A DNA stretch of 64,000 bases, from assembly GCA_038236965.1 (NCBI GenBank), contig JBBRZF010000001.1, forward strand, positions 1 through 64,000, read 5' to 3'. The translations under genes and the position numbers were made by a program. Source of the stretch: JBBRZF01 sp038236965. Lineage in GTDB: Bacteria; Acidobacteriota; Terriglobia; Terriglobales; Acidobacteriaceae. This document shows positions 42,486 through 51,050 of the stretch, piece by piece. Position 1 is the first letter of the stretch; the number at the start of each line of letters is the position of its first letter. The notes under the pieces are model-generated. The model had not been told where the DNA came from and ran no database searches. It was given only the letters and a program-made list of their open reading frames with translations.

Positions 42486-44326
42486 TTCACCAGCTTATCT
42501 GCCGTGACGAATACTGGTTGGATATCGGTGGGCAGGCTGGAGAGCGAGTCGATGGCCTTCTGGAATTCCGGACGGATGACCACCAGCTTATCGAGCATCT
42601 GTTTGGCGGCGTTGTAGTCGCCGTTGGCTTCCAGCATCAGCAGGTCGTGCGTCAGGTCGCGGACGCCGTCTTTCACCTTGGCGAAATCGACGGCGAAGGT
42701 TCCATCCTTACGCACCGTGAACGCACCCTTATCCATCAGGTAGTTCACCTGCAAGGCCATCCCCTTTCCGTGCGCTTCATGCAATCCGAAACGTAAGGTG
42801 CGGAAGCTTGACGCGAGGAAGGTGGAGTAGAGCTGCTTCTCCGCATCGGGGCCGAGCGGCAGGAGCTTCTCCACTCCCATCGCCTGCGCGTGGTCGATCA
42901 TGTATTGCAGCGAGTAGAGGCCGAGGATGTCGGCCTTCGCCTCTTCGATGGCGCTGTAGAGGTCCTTCAACTGTTCGCGCGGCGTGGTTTTCTTGCCGTC
43001 CACGGTGATCTGGTGCGGGCCCAGTCCGTGCGAAAGTTCGTGCGCCAGGATGTGCGTGAAGAACCAGTCAAAGCTCAACAGGTTCTGCTCGTCCTGGCTC
43101 AGCACCTGCTTGGTGATGGGGATGAGCGTCTTCTTGAATTTCGCTTCCTGCACGTTCTTCAGCATGACGCGCTTGGCGCCTTTTTGCGTGATGACGCGCT
43201 CATCGTTGGGCAGGTTGTAGGCGGCGGTCTGCACGCCGTGATTGCCGTCGCCGCCGGCATAGACTTCGTTGACCACGCGAATCGGAGCTTGCGAGCCCAG
43301 CTTCGGGTTGCGGTACTTGGCGTCGATGGGAAGGTTGTTCTCAATCTCCTGCAAGTGCTGCGAGAAGGCGGCGAGCTTTCCCGACTCCTTGTCGTCGCGC
43401 AGATTCACGTACACCTCGTACGACGCCTTGTATCCGAAAATCTCATCGTTATAGGTCTCGTACGGTCCGATGGTGATATCGAGGGGCGCGTCGAGGTCCA
43501 TCCACGCAAGGTCGCTCTCGTAGTAATCGTTGGAGAGGAATGCGTCGGCGCGGCTGGTGAGGAACTTCTTCAGCGACGCGTTGTCCGTAAGCGCGGCGGC
43601 TTCCTTCAGCAGCTTTGCGGCTTTCTCCAGGTCGGCGCGGTAAGCGGTGCTGTAGGGAACGATGTTGAATTTGCCCGGCTTTGCCGGGCCGCCCAACATG
43701 CGCACAGGCTGTCCCGGCTTCAATTCGTGTTGTGCCGGATCGGTCATCGGGCCGCGCGTGATGATGGTGAAAAAGCTGCGCGCCTGCGCCTGCTGGTCTT
43801 CGTTCAGGTCCTGCATCCACTTGTCGAATTCTTCCTTGGTCATGTCTTCGGGATAGAAGTTCGCGCACGGAAGTTTCTTCGCCGGGACATTGGGCAGGAA
43901 GGCTTCTTCGCCATCGAGCGACGACCACGGCCCTTTGTTCAGCCAGAAATATTGCAGGCGAGCTATGCCCAGCGGACTCGTATCCTTTTGTAGCTTGGAG
44001 TAGAGGGCGTGGTTGCCGCTCCAGAACTGCGTGAGAAAGATGTCGTCGATGACGTGCGCGGCCTCGATAAGTTTGGCGAGCGCCTTTTTATCGCCGGCGG
44101 AAAGCGCGTTGATGTCCACGTTCATCTCGGTGGGAGCGAAGCGCGCCATCATCTTCTGGATTTTGGCCAGGTCGGACACTTGCGTGTTGTTCATGCTGGC
44201 ATCACTCTGGGCCGCGGTTTTCGCGGGCGTGGTCTTGGACTTGGCCGGTTTGTGTGTGGCCTGCGCGGCTGCGCTGCAAGTTAGAAGGGAAAGCGAGAGT
44301 AGAAGGGCGGCAGCTCTGTTTTTCAT
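42452..44326 (-). CDS. M49-like (dipeptidyl-peptidase III type) zinc metallopeptidase
   Basis: About 624 aa from the ATG at 44326, preceded by GAGG. Signal peptide residues 1-21 (LLLSLSLLTCSAAAQA), then a basic Thr/Lys-rich linker. The zinc motif HELSHGLGPH is at about residue 428, with a further Glu in EEAKADILGLYSLQY. This HELSHGLG form is typical of the bacterial group related to peptidase M49 (some annotated as nudix-like). The substrate would be periplasmic peptides. The C-terminus (SRRQKADARR) is encoded by a heptamer repeat array and is probably not functional sequence. Confidence 0.78.
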   Translation of the reverse strand: MKNRAAALLLSLSLLTCSAAAQATHKPAKSKTTPAKTAAQSDASMNNTQVSDLAKIQKMMARFAPTEMNVDINALSAGDKKALAKLIEAAHVIDDIFLTQFWSGNHALYSKLQKDTSPLGIARLQYFWLNKGPWSSLDGEEAFLPNVPAKKLPCANFYPEDMTKEEFDKWMQDLNEDQQAQARSFFTIITRGPMTDPAQHELKPGQPVRMLGGPAKPGKFNIVPYSTAYRADLEKAAKLLKEAAALTDNASLKKFLTSRADAFLSNDYYESDLAWMDLDAPLDITIGPYETYNDEIFGYKASYEVYVNLRDDKESGKLAAFSQHLQEIENNLPIDAKYRNPKLGSQAPIRVVNEVYAGGDGNHGVQTAAYNLPNDERVITQKGAKRVMLKNVQEAKFKKTLIPITKQVLSQDEQNLLSFDWFFTHILAHELSHGLGPHQITVDGKKTTPREQLKDLYSAIEEAKADILGLYSLQYMIDHAQAMGVEKLLPLGPDAEKQLYSTFLASSFRTLRFGLHEAHGKGMALQVNYLMDKGAFTVRKDGTFAVDFAKVKDGVRDLTHDLLMLEANGDYNAAKQMLDKLVVIRPEFQKAIDSLSSLPTDIQPVFVTADKLVKSRRQKADARR

Positions 44327-44537
44327 GAGCATCCTCGTGGAGCCCATTTTAGCAAGTTAGGATGCAGGGCAGCGGTTTGCCTGATAGAGGACGTTTGCCC
44401 TCGCCCTTCGCTTTTTGCCCTGACCCGAGACTTTGATATTGCGAGTCGCCGCCTGCTGGTAGAATAGAGAGACGCCAAACAAACCAGAAATGCGGTCCCC
44501 AGCCTTTCGAAGGCGCGGGAGGGTGGTCAGGGATTCC

Positions 44538-45650
44538 ATGAAAAAACTAAGTATCTTGCTGCTTCTTATCGGCGCGTTGGCCTTGCCGGCCTTTTCCCAA
44601 CAAGACACGGTTGTGGAAGAGATCGTCGCCCGCATCAATAACTCGATTGTTACGCGCGCGGACCTGCATCGCAGCCGCGACCAGATGATCCAGGAACTGA
44701 AGCAGCAGGACCCGAGCGTGACCAATGTCGCGATCGAGAGCCGCGAAAAGAACCTGCTGCGCGACCTGATCGATCAACAGTTACTGATCCAGAAAGGCCA
44801 GGAGATCGGCATCACCGCCGATGCCGAACTGGTGAAGAAGCTGGATGAAGTCCGCAAGGAAGTCGGCGCCAACTCTATGGAAGACCTGGAAAAGGTCGCC
44901 GAACAGCAGGGCATCTCGTTTGAAGAATTCAAGCAGAACATGCGCAACAGCATCATCACCCAACAGGTCATTGGCCGCGAAGTAGGCAGCCACATTCAGG
45001 TTTCCAAGCCTGAACTGCAGGCCTATTACGACGCGCACAAATCAGAGATCGCACAGCCGGAACGCGTTCGCTTGAGCGAGATACTCATTTCCCCGACCCC
45101 GGTGAAGCCTGCTGGCGAGAAGGCTCAACCCATGCCGGAAGCCACGCCGGAACAGATCGCCGCCGCCGAGGCAAAAGCACAGGACGCGCTGAAGCAGATC
45201 AAGGCCGGGACGGAATTCGAAGCCGCAGCCAAACAGTTTTCCAACGGTAATTCGGCGGAGCAGGGCGGAGACCTTGGATACTTCCAGCGCGGCTCGTTAT
45301 CCAAAGACCTGGAAGAAAAGACCTTCGCCATGAAACAGGGCGAGGTAACGGATGTGATTCGCACCAAGCAGGGTTTCGTCATCTTGAAGGTGACGGAACA
45401 TCCCGAGTCCGGCACGCCAACGCTTTCCAAGGTGGAAGACCAGTTGCAGAACGCCGTTTACATGACGAAGCTGCAACCCGCGCTGCGCGACTTCCTTACC
45501 AAGCTGCGCGAGCAGGCCTATATCGACGTGAAGCAAGGGTATGCGGACACGGGCGCAAGCCCCAACCAGACCAAGCCTGTGCTGACCGCCGAGCGCGGTT
45601 CGGCCAATACGCCGGAAAAGAAGAAGAAGAAAAAATTCTTACTGTTCTAG
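44538..45650 (+). CDS. SurA-like periplasmic peptidyl-prolyl isomerase
   Basis: 370 aa from the ATG at 44538 (AGGG upstream), chosen because the signal peptide MKKLSILLLLIGALALPAFS then starts the protein; an earlier in-frame ATG at 44490 would add 16 basic residues. A SurA_N-type helical chaperone domain spans about 25-190 (IVARINNSIVTRADLHRSRD). One parvulin domain is at about 190-305 (RVRLSEILIS, FSNGNSAEQGGDLGYFQRG, GFVILKVTE). The end is Lys-rich (KKKKKKFLLF). It folds outer-membrane proteins in the family. A terminator follows. Confidence 0.88.
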   Translation: MKKLSILLLLIGALALPAFSQQDTVVEEIVARINNSIVTRADLHRSRDQMIQELKQQDPSVTNVAIESREKNLLRDLIDQQLLIQKGQEIGITADAELVKKLDEVRKEVGANSMEDLEKVAEQQGISFEEFKQNMRNSIITQQVIGREVGSHIQVSKPELQAYYDAHKSEIAQPERVRLSEILISPTPVKPAGEKAQPMPEATPEQIAAAEAKAQDALKQIKAGTEFEAAAKQFSNGNSAEQGGDLGYFQRGSLSKDLEEKTFAMKQGEVTDVIRTKQGFVILKVTEHPESGTPTLSKVEDQLQNAVYMTKLQPALRDFLTKLREQAYIDVKQGYADTGASPNQTKPVLTAERGSANTPEKKKKKKFLLF

Positions 45651-45665
45651 TTCAGAAGCTGGGGG

Positions 45666-45692
45666 ATGGCGGCTTTGGCCGCCATTTTTTTT
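45666..45692 (+). terminator. Rho-independent terminator after the SurA-like gene
   Basis: ATGGCGGC-TTTG-GCCGCCAT stem of 8 bp followed by seven or more T. Confidence 0.9.
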
Positions 45693-45790
45693 GCCGCAAG
45701 GTCGCACGGAAAATCGGTCAGCACGCCTCCGTAGAGTACGATGTCTGCGGTCCAGATCATCGCCACACAACATCGCAACACCAGGATCTT

Positions 45791-46834
45791 ATGAAAGAGT
45801 TTTACATCCGCGACGCATCACAATCCGAGAACAAGAATATCGTCAGCAGTTTTGTTGTCAGCAGCAAGCAGATCAAGGCCAAGAAGAACGGCGACCCTTA
45901 TCTCGCGCTGGTCCTGATGGACCGCACCGGTCAACTCGAAGCCAAGATGTGGGACAACGTCGCCGAAGTGCTCGACGCCTTTGACCAGGACGACATCGTC
46001 AAGGTGAAGGGACTCATCAACAAGTACAACAACCGCTGGCAGCTAACCGTGCACAAGGTCCGCCGCATGGACGAATCAGAGATCGAGTACGCCGACTATC
46101 TGCCCAAGACATCGAAGGACATCGATCAGCTCTGGAGCGATCTTGGAGGGTTCGTCGCCTCCATGCAGGACGAGCACCTGCGCCTGTTGCTGCAAGCTTT
46201 CATGGCCGACCCGGAGATCGCCTCCGCTTACCGCAACGCGCCCGCGGCCAAGACCTTGCACCACGCCTTCATCGGCGGACTGCTGGACCACGTGGTTTCG
46301 CTATGCCGCAGCGTGACGCTTATCGTCCAGAACTATCCGCATGTGAATCGCGACCTGGTGCTGACCGGAGTCTTCCTGCACGACATCGGCAAGGTGCATG
46401 AGCTCTCCTACGCGCGCTCCTTCTCCTACACGACGGAAGGCCAACTCCTCGGACACATGATCATCGAGCTGGAGATGCTGCACAAAAAAATCGCGCTCGT
46501 CCCCGGCTTTTCCGACGAGAAGAAGATTCTCATCGAGCACATGATTATCAGCCATCATGGCCATTACGAATTCGGTTCGCCCAAGTTGCCGATGTTCCCC
46601 GAAGCACTGCTGCTGCATTACATGGATGACCTTGATTCCAAGATGGAGAGTATGCGGGCGCAGTTCGAGCGAGAAGCCGACCAGGAATCGCCCTGGGCGG
46701 GCTACAATCCTTCGCTGGCGCGTCCGCTGCTGAACACGCAAAAATTCCTGCAGAAAAAGGAAGAGCCGAAGCCGACGGAAGAAGCGAAACAGGCTGCCGC
46801 CGCTGCCCACGGCCCGGACTTCGACCTCGCATAA
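45791..46834 (+). CDS. YhaM-family 3'-5' exoribonuclease (OB fold + HD)
   Basis: 347 aa. The N-terminal OB-fold nucleic-acid-binding domain (about 15-95) has KNGDPYLALVLMDRTGQLEAKMW shortened (YLALVLMDRTGQLEAKMW). The HD phosphohydrolase domain has HHAFIGGLLDHVVSLC, the HD pair at about residue 197 (FLHDIGKVHEL), and IEHMIISHHGHYEFGSP. This is the layout of B. subtilis YhaM. The C-terminal 40 residues are Lys/Glu/Pro-rich. It stands alone and is followed by a strong hairpin terminator. Confidence 0.9.
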   Translation: MKEFYIRDASQSENKNIVSSFVVSSKQIKAKKNGDPYLALVLMDRTGQLEAKMWDNVAEVLDAFDQDDIVKVKGLINKYNNRWQLTVHKVRRMDESEIEYADYLPKTSKDIDQLWSDLGGFVASMQDEHLRLLLQAFMADPEIASAYRNAPAAKTLHHAFIGGLLDHVVSLCRSVTLIVQNYPHVNRDLVLTGVFLHDIGKVHELSYARSFSYTTEGQLLGHMIIELEMLHKKIALVPGFSDEKKILIEHMIISHHGHYEFGSPKLPMFPEALLLHYMDDLDSKMESMRAQFEREADQESPWAGYNPSLARPLLNTQKFLQKKEEPKPTEEAKQAAAAAHGPDFDLA

Positions 46835-46853
46835 GCTGTCCAGCTTCTCTGCT

Positions 46854-46882
46854 AAAGGCTCTGCGCTGTCGCAGAGCCTTTC
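46854..46882 (+). terminator. Terminator after the YhaM-like gene
   Basis: A perfect 12-bp stem, AAAGGCTCTGCG with its complement, around CTGT; T-rich TCTCTTT follows. Confidence 0.85.
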
Positions 46883-46901
46883 TCTTTGCTAATCTCGAAT
46901 C

Positions 46902-47603
46902 ATGTTTTTCGATTTCGACGAATTCAAAGTAGTCACCTTCGATTGCTACGGCACGCTCATCGATTGGGAGAGCGGCATACTGGCCGCCATACGACCGGCG
47001 TTGCAATCACACGGACAGCACCTGGACGACATTCCGCTTTTGCAGATGTACGGCCAGATAGAGGCGGAGACCGAGCGCCAGGACTATCGCCCCTACCGGC
47101 AGATCCTGCGAGATGTGGTGGCTGGATACGGCTTGCGCCTGGGATTCACGCCGACGAACGCGGAGATGGAATCGCTGCCGGATTCGCTGGCTTCGTGGAA
47201 GCCCTTCCCGGACACGGTTCCGGCGCTGCGCCTGCTCAAGAAAAATTACAAGCTCGGCATCATCTCCAACATCGATGACCATCTGTTCGCCGCTTCGGCA
47301 AAGCAACTGGAAATACCATTCGATTTTGTGGTGACCGCCGAAGAGGCCCGCAGCTACAAGCCCTCGCGCAACAACTTTCACATAGCGCTGTTCAAAGCCG
47401 GGATTCAACCCGAGCAGTTGCTGCACGTTGCCGAAAGCCTATACCACGATGTGGAGCCTGCGAAGTCGCTGGGAATCTCTACTGTCTGGGTCAATCGCGT
47501 CACCAAGTGCGGAGACTTCGGCGCCACGCTTCCGGCCAACGAGTTTCCCGACATGCAGGCTCCAGACCTGATATCGCTGGCCAGACTCGCTGTGGAGGAC
47601 TGA
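46902..47603 (+). CDS. HAD hydrolase, haloacid dehalogenase type II-like
   Basis: 233 aa. HAD motif I is DCYGT (VVTFDCYGTLIDWESGI), motif II Ser in IISNIDD, motif III Lys in SYKPSRNNF, and motif IV HDVEPAKSLG. The alpha cap between motifs I and II and the DCYGT variant point to the L-2-haloacid dehalogenase/phosphatase branch. Natural substrate unknown; most such proteins are small-molecule phosphatases. It is convergent with the response regulator gene, 3 bp away. Confidence 0.85.
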   Translation: MFFDFDEFKVVTFDCYGTLIDWESGILAAIRPALQSHGQHLDDIPLLQMYGQIEAETERQDYRPYRQILRDVVAGYGLRLGFTPTNAEMESLPDSLASWKPFPDTVPALRLLKKNYKLGIISNIDDHLFAASAKQLEIPFDFVVTAEEARSYKPSRNNFHIALFKAGIQPEQLLHVAESLYHDVEPAKSLGISTVWVNRVTKCGDFGATLPANEFPDMQAPDLISLARLAVED

Positions 47604-47606
47604 CGC

Positions 47607-48434
47607 TCAAGCGGCGTTCCGCGACTTCTCCAATTCGAGATAGGTCTCCAGGGCCGAGCCCAGTTGCTGGTCCAGGTTGTCGCTGATATTGGTCATCTCC
47701 GAGATGACGTAACTAATATCGATAGCCAGTAGATTTTCCTGGACGACCGCGTAAACCACGTGGCGCAGGATGCTGATTTCGCGCAGCAGCATGGCTGCGG
47801 TGAATCCCTGGGCATGGCGCTCGCGCCCGTGTTCCGCCCCCGCGCCATTTCCGGAGTTGTTTACATGGTTGCTGTCCCTCGCCAGCATATCGGCAAGTTC
47901 GGCAATGATGTTGGGCACGTGGTCTGAGCGTTCACGGTCGGTAAGTTGCACCGCGCCGAGGATGGGGTCCTTCGTGCAGTGCGAGAGCCACAGTTCGTAG
48001 ATGCGCGACTGATTCTCGCGCACTACGTGGGCAACTCGCTTGAGCGGCGACTGATGTGCGGCTGCCGGATGGGCGAGCCGTCCGTGGATTATTTCGAGCA
48101 GTTGGGGAACGCTGGCCGGCTTCACCACGTAGTCGTCCACCTGGCTGCGGATCGCCTGCAGCGCAGTCTCGAACGCGGGAAAGCCGGTCATGATAATGGT
48201 GACCGCCTGCGGCTGAGTCCGTCGCATGGCGCTTACAACCGTGAAGCCGTCTCCCGGTTGCCCGATGTTCAGGTCCGCGATGAGCACGTCGAAAGTCTTG
48301 GAGTTGATAGCCGCCAGAGCTTCGCGCACCGTTCCCGCCGCAGTTACTTCAAAACCGTGCATGTTCAAGATCACCGGCAGAGTCAGGCGGATGTTCAGCT
48401 CGTCATCAACAAACAGTACACGGGAGCGACTCAT
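47607..48434 (-). CDS. Response regulator with RsbRD-like helical C-terminal domain
   Basis: 275 aa. Receiver domain at residues 1-120: VLFVDDELN acidic pair, phosphoacceptor Asp in VLIADLNIGQPGDG, Thr in IIMTGFPAF and Lys in VVKPASVPQ. The C-terminal 150 residues are all helical, with RIYELWLSHCTKDPILGAVQ, LTDRERSDHVPNIIAELADM and YVISEMTNISDNLDQQLG. They resemble the RsbRD N-terminal four-helix sensor fold seen in stress-signalling proteins. No DNA-binding motif. It is third in the minus-strand run after the kinase and the LuxR-type regulator. Confidence 0.8.
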   Translation of the reverse strand: MSRSRVLFVDDELNIRLTLPVILNMHGFEVTAAGTVREALAAINSKTFDVLIADLNIGQPGDGFTVVSAMRRTQPQAVTIIMTGFPAFETALQAIRSQVDDYVVKPASVPQLLEIIHGRLAHPAAAHQSPLKRVAHVVRENQSRIYELWLSHCTKDPILGAVQLTDRERSDHVPNIIAELADMLARDSNHVNNSGNGAGAEHGRERHAQGFTAAMLLREISILRHVVYAVVQENLLAIDISYVISEMTNISDNLDQQLGSALETYLELEKSRNAA

Positions 48435-48470
48435 CGTGGGGACCTCTCAGCCGAGCACACTTACGAATTC

Positions 48471-49136
48471 CTACTGGTTCACGGGTATTTTGATGATCTT
48501 CTTCTGGATCGCGTAAGTAACCAGCTGCGCCTTGTTGTGAATATCGAGCTTACGCATCAGGTTGAACTTGTGCGCCTCTACGGTCTTCACGCTCAGGCCC
48601 AGCAGTACGGCGATCTCTTTCACCGAATTGCCTTCCGCCAACAGCTTCAGGATCTCGCGCTCGCGCGGCGTCAGCGTGGAGATGCGGGGACGCATCTTCG
48701 CATCCCGTACTCGCGAACGGAAGTCCTCAACCAGCTTTCCAAGCACTTGCGAACTTAGATATTTGCCGCCCTTGTAAACGTCACGGACAGCGGTCAGCAG
48801 TTGCGCTGCGGGCGTGTCTTTCAGCACGTAACCTGCCGCGCCCACTTCCAGGCATTGCACCAGGTAGTCTTCGTCCTCATACATCGTAAGGAACAGGACT
48901 TTAGTCTCCGGGCGATTTTTGCGAATATGCCGCGCGGCCTCAAAGGAGGAGAGCCCCGGCATCCCGATATCCATCAGCACGACGTCAGGCCGAAGTTCAC
49001 GCGCCTTTTCGACGGCATCCCCGGCATCCGGTGATTCACCCACAACTTCAAAATCGCTTTCCGTTTCCAGCAGGCGACGGACACCCTGCCGGAACAGCGT
49101 ATGGTCATCAACTAAAAGACATCTGATCTTTGCCAT
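48471..49136 (-). CDS. NarL/LuxR-family response regulator
   Basis: 221 aa. Receiver domain (IRCLLVDDHTLFRQGVRRLL; Asp in VVLMDIGMPG; Lys in YVLKDTPAAQ) and a C-terminal LuxR-type helix-turn-helix (LTPREREILKLLAEGNSVKE, AVLLGLSVKTVEAHKFNLMR). Directly follows the histidine kinase gene with an 18-bp gap, so it is the likely cognate regulator. Inverted repeats upstream of the kinase gene may be its binding sites. Confidence 0.92.
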   Translation of the reverse strand: MAKIRCLLVDDHTLFRQGVRRLLETESDFEVVGESPDAGDAVEKARELRPDVVLMDIGMPGLSSFEAARHIRKNRPETKVLFLTMYEDEDYLVQCLEVGAAGYVLKDTPAAQLLTAVRDVYKGGKYLSSQVLGKLVEDFRSRVRDAKMRPRISTLTPREREILKLLAEGNSVKEIAVLLGLSVKTVEAHKFNLMRKLDIHNKAQLVTYAIQKKIIKIPVNQ

Positions 49137-49154
49137 GGTTTACCACCCCTGTTC

Positions 49155-50819
49155 TTAATGAGAAGTGCCCGTGTCAGCTAACGGCGCCGGCAGTGTAGTT
49201 ACCTTTGCGAGCGGCATTGCTGCCCCGCGACGAAGTTCCTGTAGATCCGTGAGTGGTGCGATAGGTACGGAGATAGCGATGCGGGTCCCCTGATTCTTTC
49301 TCGAGGTCACTCGCATGGTGCCCCCCAGCGTGCTTACACGTTCGCGCATTCCCGCCATTCCGAACGAACGCCTTTGCGGATTGATGACCGGACTTATTCC
49401 AACCCCGTCATCTTCAATCACCAGGCGCACGACCTCGCCCTCGCGAACCATCTGCACGTTCACCGTCTTGGCCTGCGCGTGCTTGGCGACATTGTGCAAG
49501 GCTTCCTGTACCACTCGGTAGAGGGCCATCTCGATATCTGTATTCAGCCGTCCTACCTCGTCGCCAACGCTCACCCGGGCTTTTACTCCGGTGCTCTTCG
49601 CCAGATCTTTCGCTTCCTTGCGGATGGCGGCGATCATGCCCAGCTCCTGCAATACCAGCGGAGAGAGCTTGCCGATGATGCGACGGATCCCCTCAATGGT
49701 GCGATCGACGACCGAGAGCGTCTCCTGGATCTTCGTTCGCGCACCACGAGTGCCGACATTTTTCTCCAGCATGTCCAGGTACAGGCGGATGACCATCAGC
49801 CCCTGTCCGGTCTCGTCATGCAGTTCGCGGCTGATGCGTTTGCGCTCTTCTTCCTGCGCCCTTAGCAAATGCCCGCTCAATTCGGCGATGCGCATCTCGC
49901 GCTCGCGCAAAGCGTCGTTCATGCCCGCCCGATCAATGGCCAGCGCCGAACGGTCGCCGATGGCCTTCAGCAGATCGCGTTCCGTCGGCAGCCACTGGTA
50001 AGGCTTTTCAAAACCGATCAGCAGCACGCCTATCACCTGCTCCCCGGTCTTCAGCGGCACACCCCACAAGGCTTGCGCCTTCGCCGATAACGCCGGATTC
50101 AGCAACCCACTCGAACGCGAAAGGTCTGGCAGGATGCCGGGCTCACCCGACGACGCGATCTGGCCGGAAAATCCTTGGCCCATGGCAATCGCCATATCTT
50201 CGTCGATGGCGACGTCGAGGCCCACCGTAGACTTCACGCGCAGTAATTGCGTTTCAGGATCCACCAGCAGGACCACTCCCACCGTGGCTCGGAAGGTTTC
50301 GCAGGTGATCTGCAGCACTCGGTCCAGCAGCGAGCTAAGGTTGCGTGCCGACAGCTCCGCATCCAGCACCGCAAGCAGCGCATCCTGCGCCGCCTTCTGC
50401 GTGTCGAAGTAGGCTCCGGAAACCGCTACGAAACTGGCCGAGGAAAGCATCTCCATGGCTGCCAGCGCTTCGTGCCTGCGTTCCCCGAACCCTTCCCTTA
50501 TGTAGGGATCGCAAATCTCCAGGTACAATTCCAGCGACCGCGCTACCTCGCGGGTATCCATGCGCAATTTTGAAAGCCGCGTTCCGTAGTAGTTCAGGTT
50601 TTCCGAAAAAGTACTGAAGTCGGAGTGCCCGAACATCGCAAATCCAGTACCTAGATTCAGCCGCTCCAGCGCCGCCATCGCCCGACCCTCGAATTGGGTC
50701 TCTTCGAACATGCGTTGCCGCCAACTTTGCTTGATCTGGGTGAAATGGGGTTGCAGAACTTGGGTGATTTCCAAGATTAACGTTCGCGCGCGCTCTTTGA
50801 TCGGTAGCAGGGCCGACAT
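49155..50819 (-). CDS. GAF-domain sensor histidine kinase (HisKA_3 type)
   Basis: 554 aa. An N-terminal helical region (about 1-150) resembles a globin-coupled or RsbRD-like bundle. A GAF domain spans about 165-305 (LDRVLQITCETFRATVGVVLL). The dimerisation box has the phosphoacceptor His in RISRELHDETGQGL at about residue 331. The HATPase domain has LHNVAKHAQAKTV and VIEDDGVGISP, then FGMAGMRERVSTLGG. No membrane segment, so it senses in the cytoplasm. It heads the run kinase, NarL-type regulator, RsbRD-like regulator. Confidence 0.9.
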   Translation of the reverse strand: MSALLPIKERARTLILEITQVLQPHFTQIKQSWRQRMFEETQFEGRAMAALERLNLGTGFAMFGHSDFSTFSENLNYYGTRLSKLRMDTREVARSLELYLEICDPYIREGFGERRHEALAAMEMLSSASFVAVSGAYFDTQKAAQDALLAVLDAELSARNLSSLLDRVLQITCETFRATVGVVLLVDPETQLLRVKSTVGLDVAIDEDMAIAMGQGFSGQIASSGEPGILPDLSRSSGLLNPALSAKAQALWGVPLKTGEQVIGVLLIGFEKPYQWLPTERDLLKAIGDRSALAIDRAGMNDALREREMRIAELSGHLLRAQEEERKRISRELHDETGQGLMVIRLYLDMLEKNVGTRGARTKIQETLSVVDRTIEGIRRIIGKLSPLVLQELGMIAAIRKEAKDLAKSTGVKARVSVGDEVGRLNTDIEMALYRVVQEALHNVAKHAQAKTVNVQMVREGEVVRLVIEDDGVGISPVINPQRRSFGMAGMRERVSTLGGTMRVTSRKNQGTRIAISVPIAPLTDLQELRRGAAMPLAKVTTLPAPLADTGTSH

Positions 50820-50871
50820 CGTAACTCCTTAGATGCGCGAACAATTGATGACGAAGGACTTAGCGAAGCGA

Positions 50872-50912
50872 GATTACCATCCGGTAATCACTTAATGTGC
50901 AATTACTAAGTA
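50872..50912. promoter_or_regulatory. Inverted repeats upstream of the kinase operon
   Basis: GATTACC-ATCC-GGTAATC (50872-50889) is a perfect 7-bp inverted repeat 53 bp before the kinase start, followed by TACTAAGTA (50904-50912), a palindrome with one central base. Further GTAATCA and TGATTATTACC copies lie up to 50975 in an AT-rich stretch. This suggests a regulator binding region, possibly for the adjacent NarL-type protein. It also lies upstream of aroC (51051). Confidence 0.5.
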
Positions 50913-51050
50913 TTCTACTGATTATTACCTTAGAAATCTAGATTAACTGTAGAAAAAGTTTACTCTTTTGTAATCACATGCAGCACTAGCACTTGCCCCT
51001 AAGCCTCCCTGCTCAGGCCAAAAAAGTCGGAGTTCTTATACAATCTCGCC

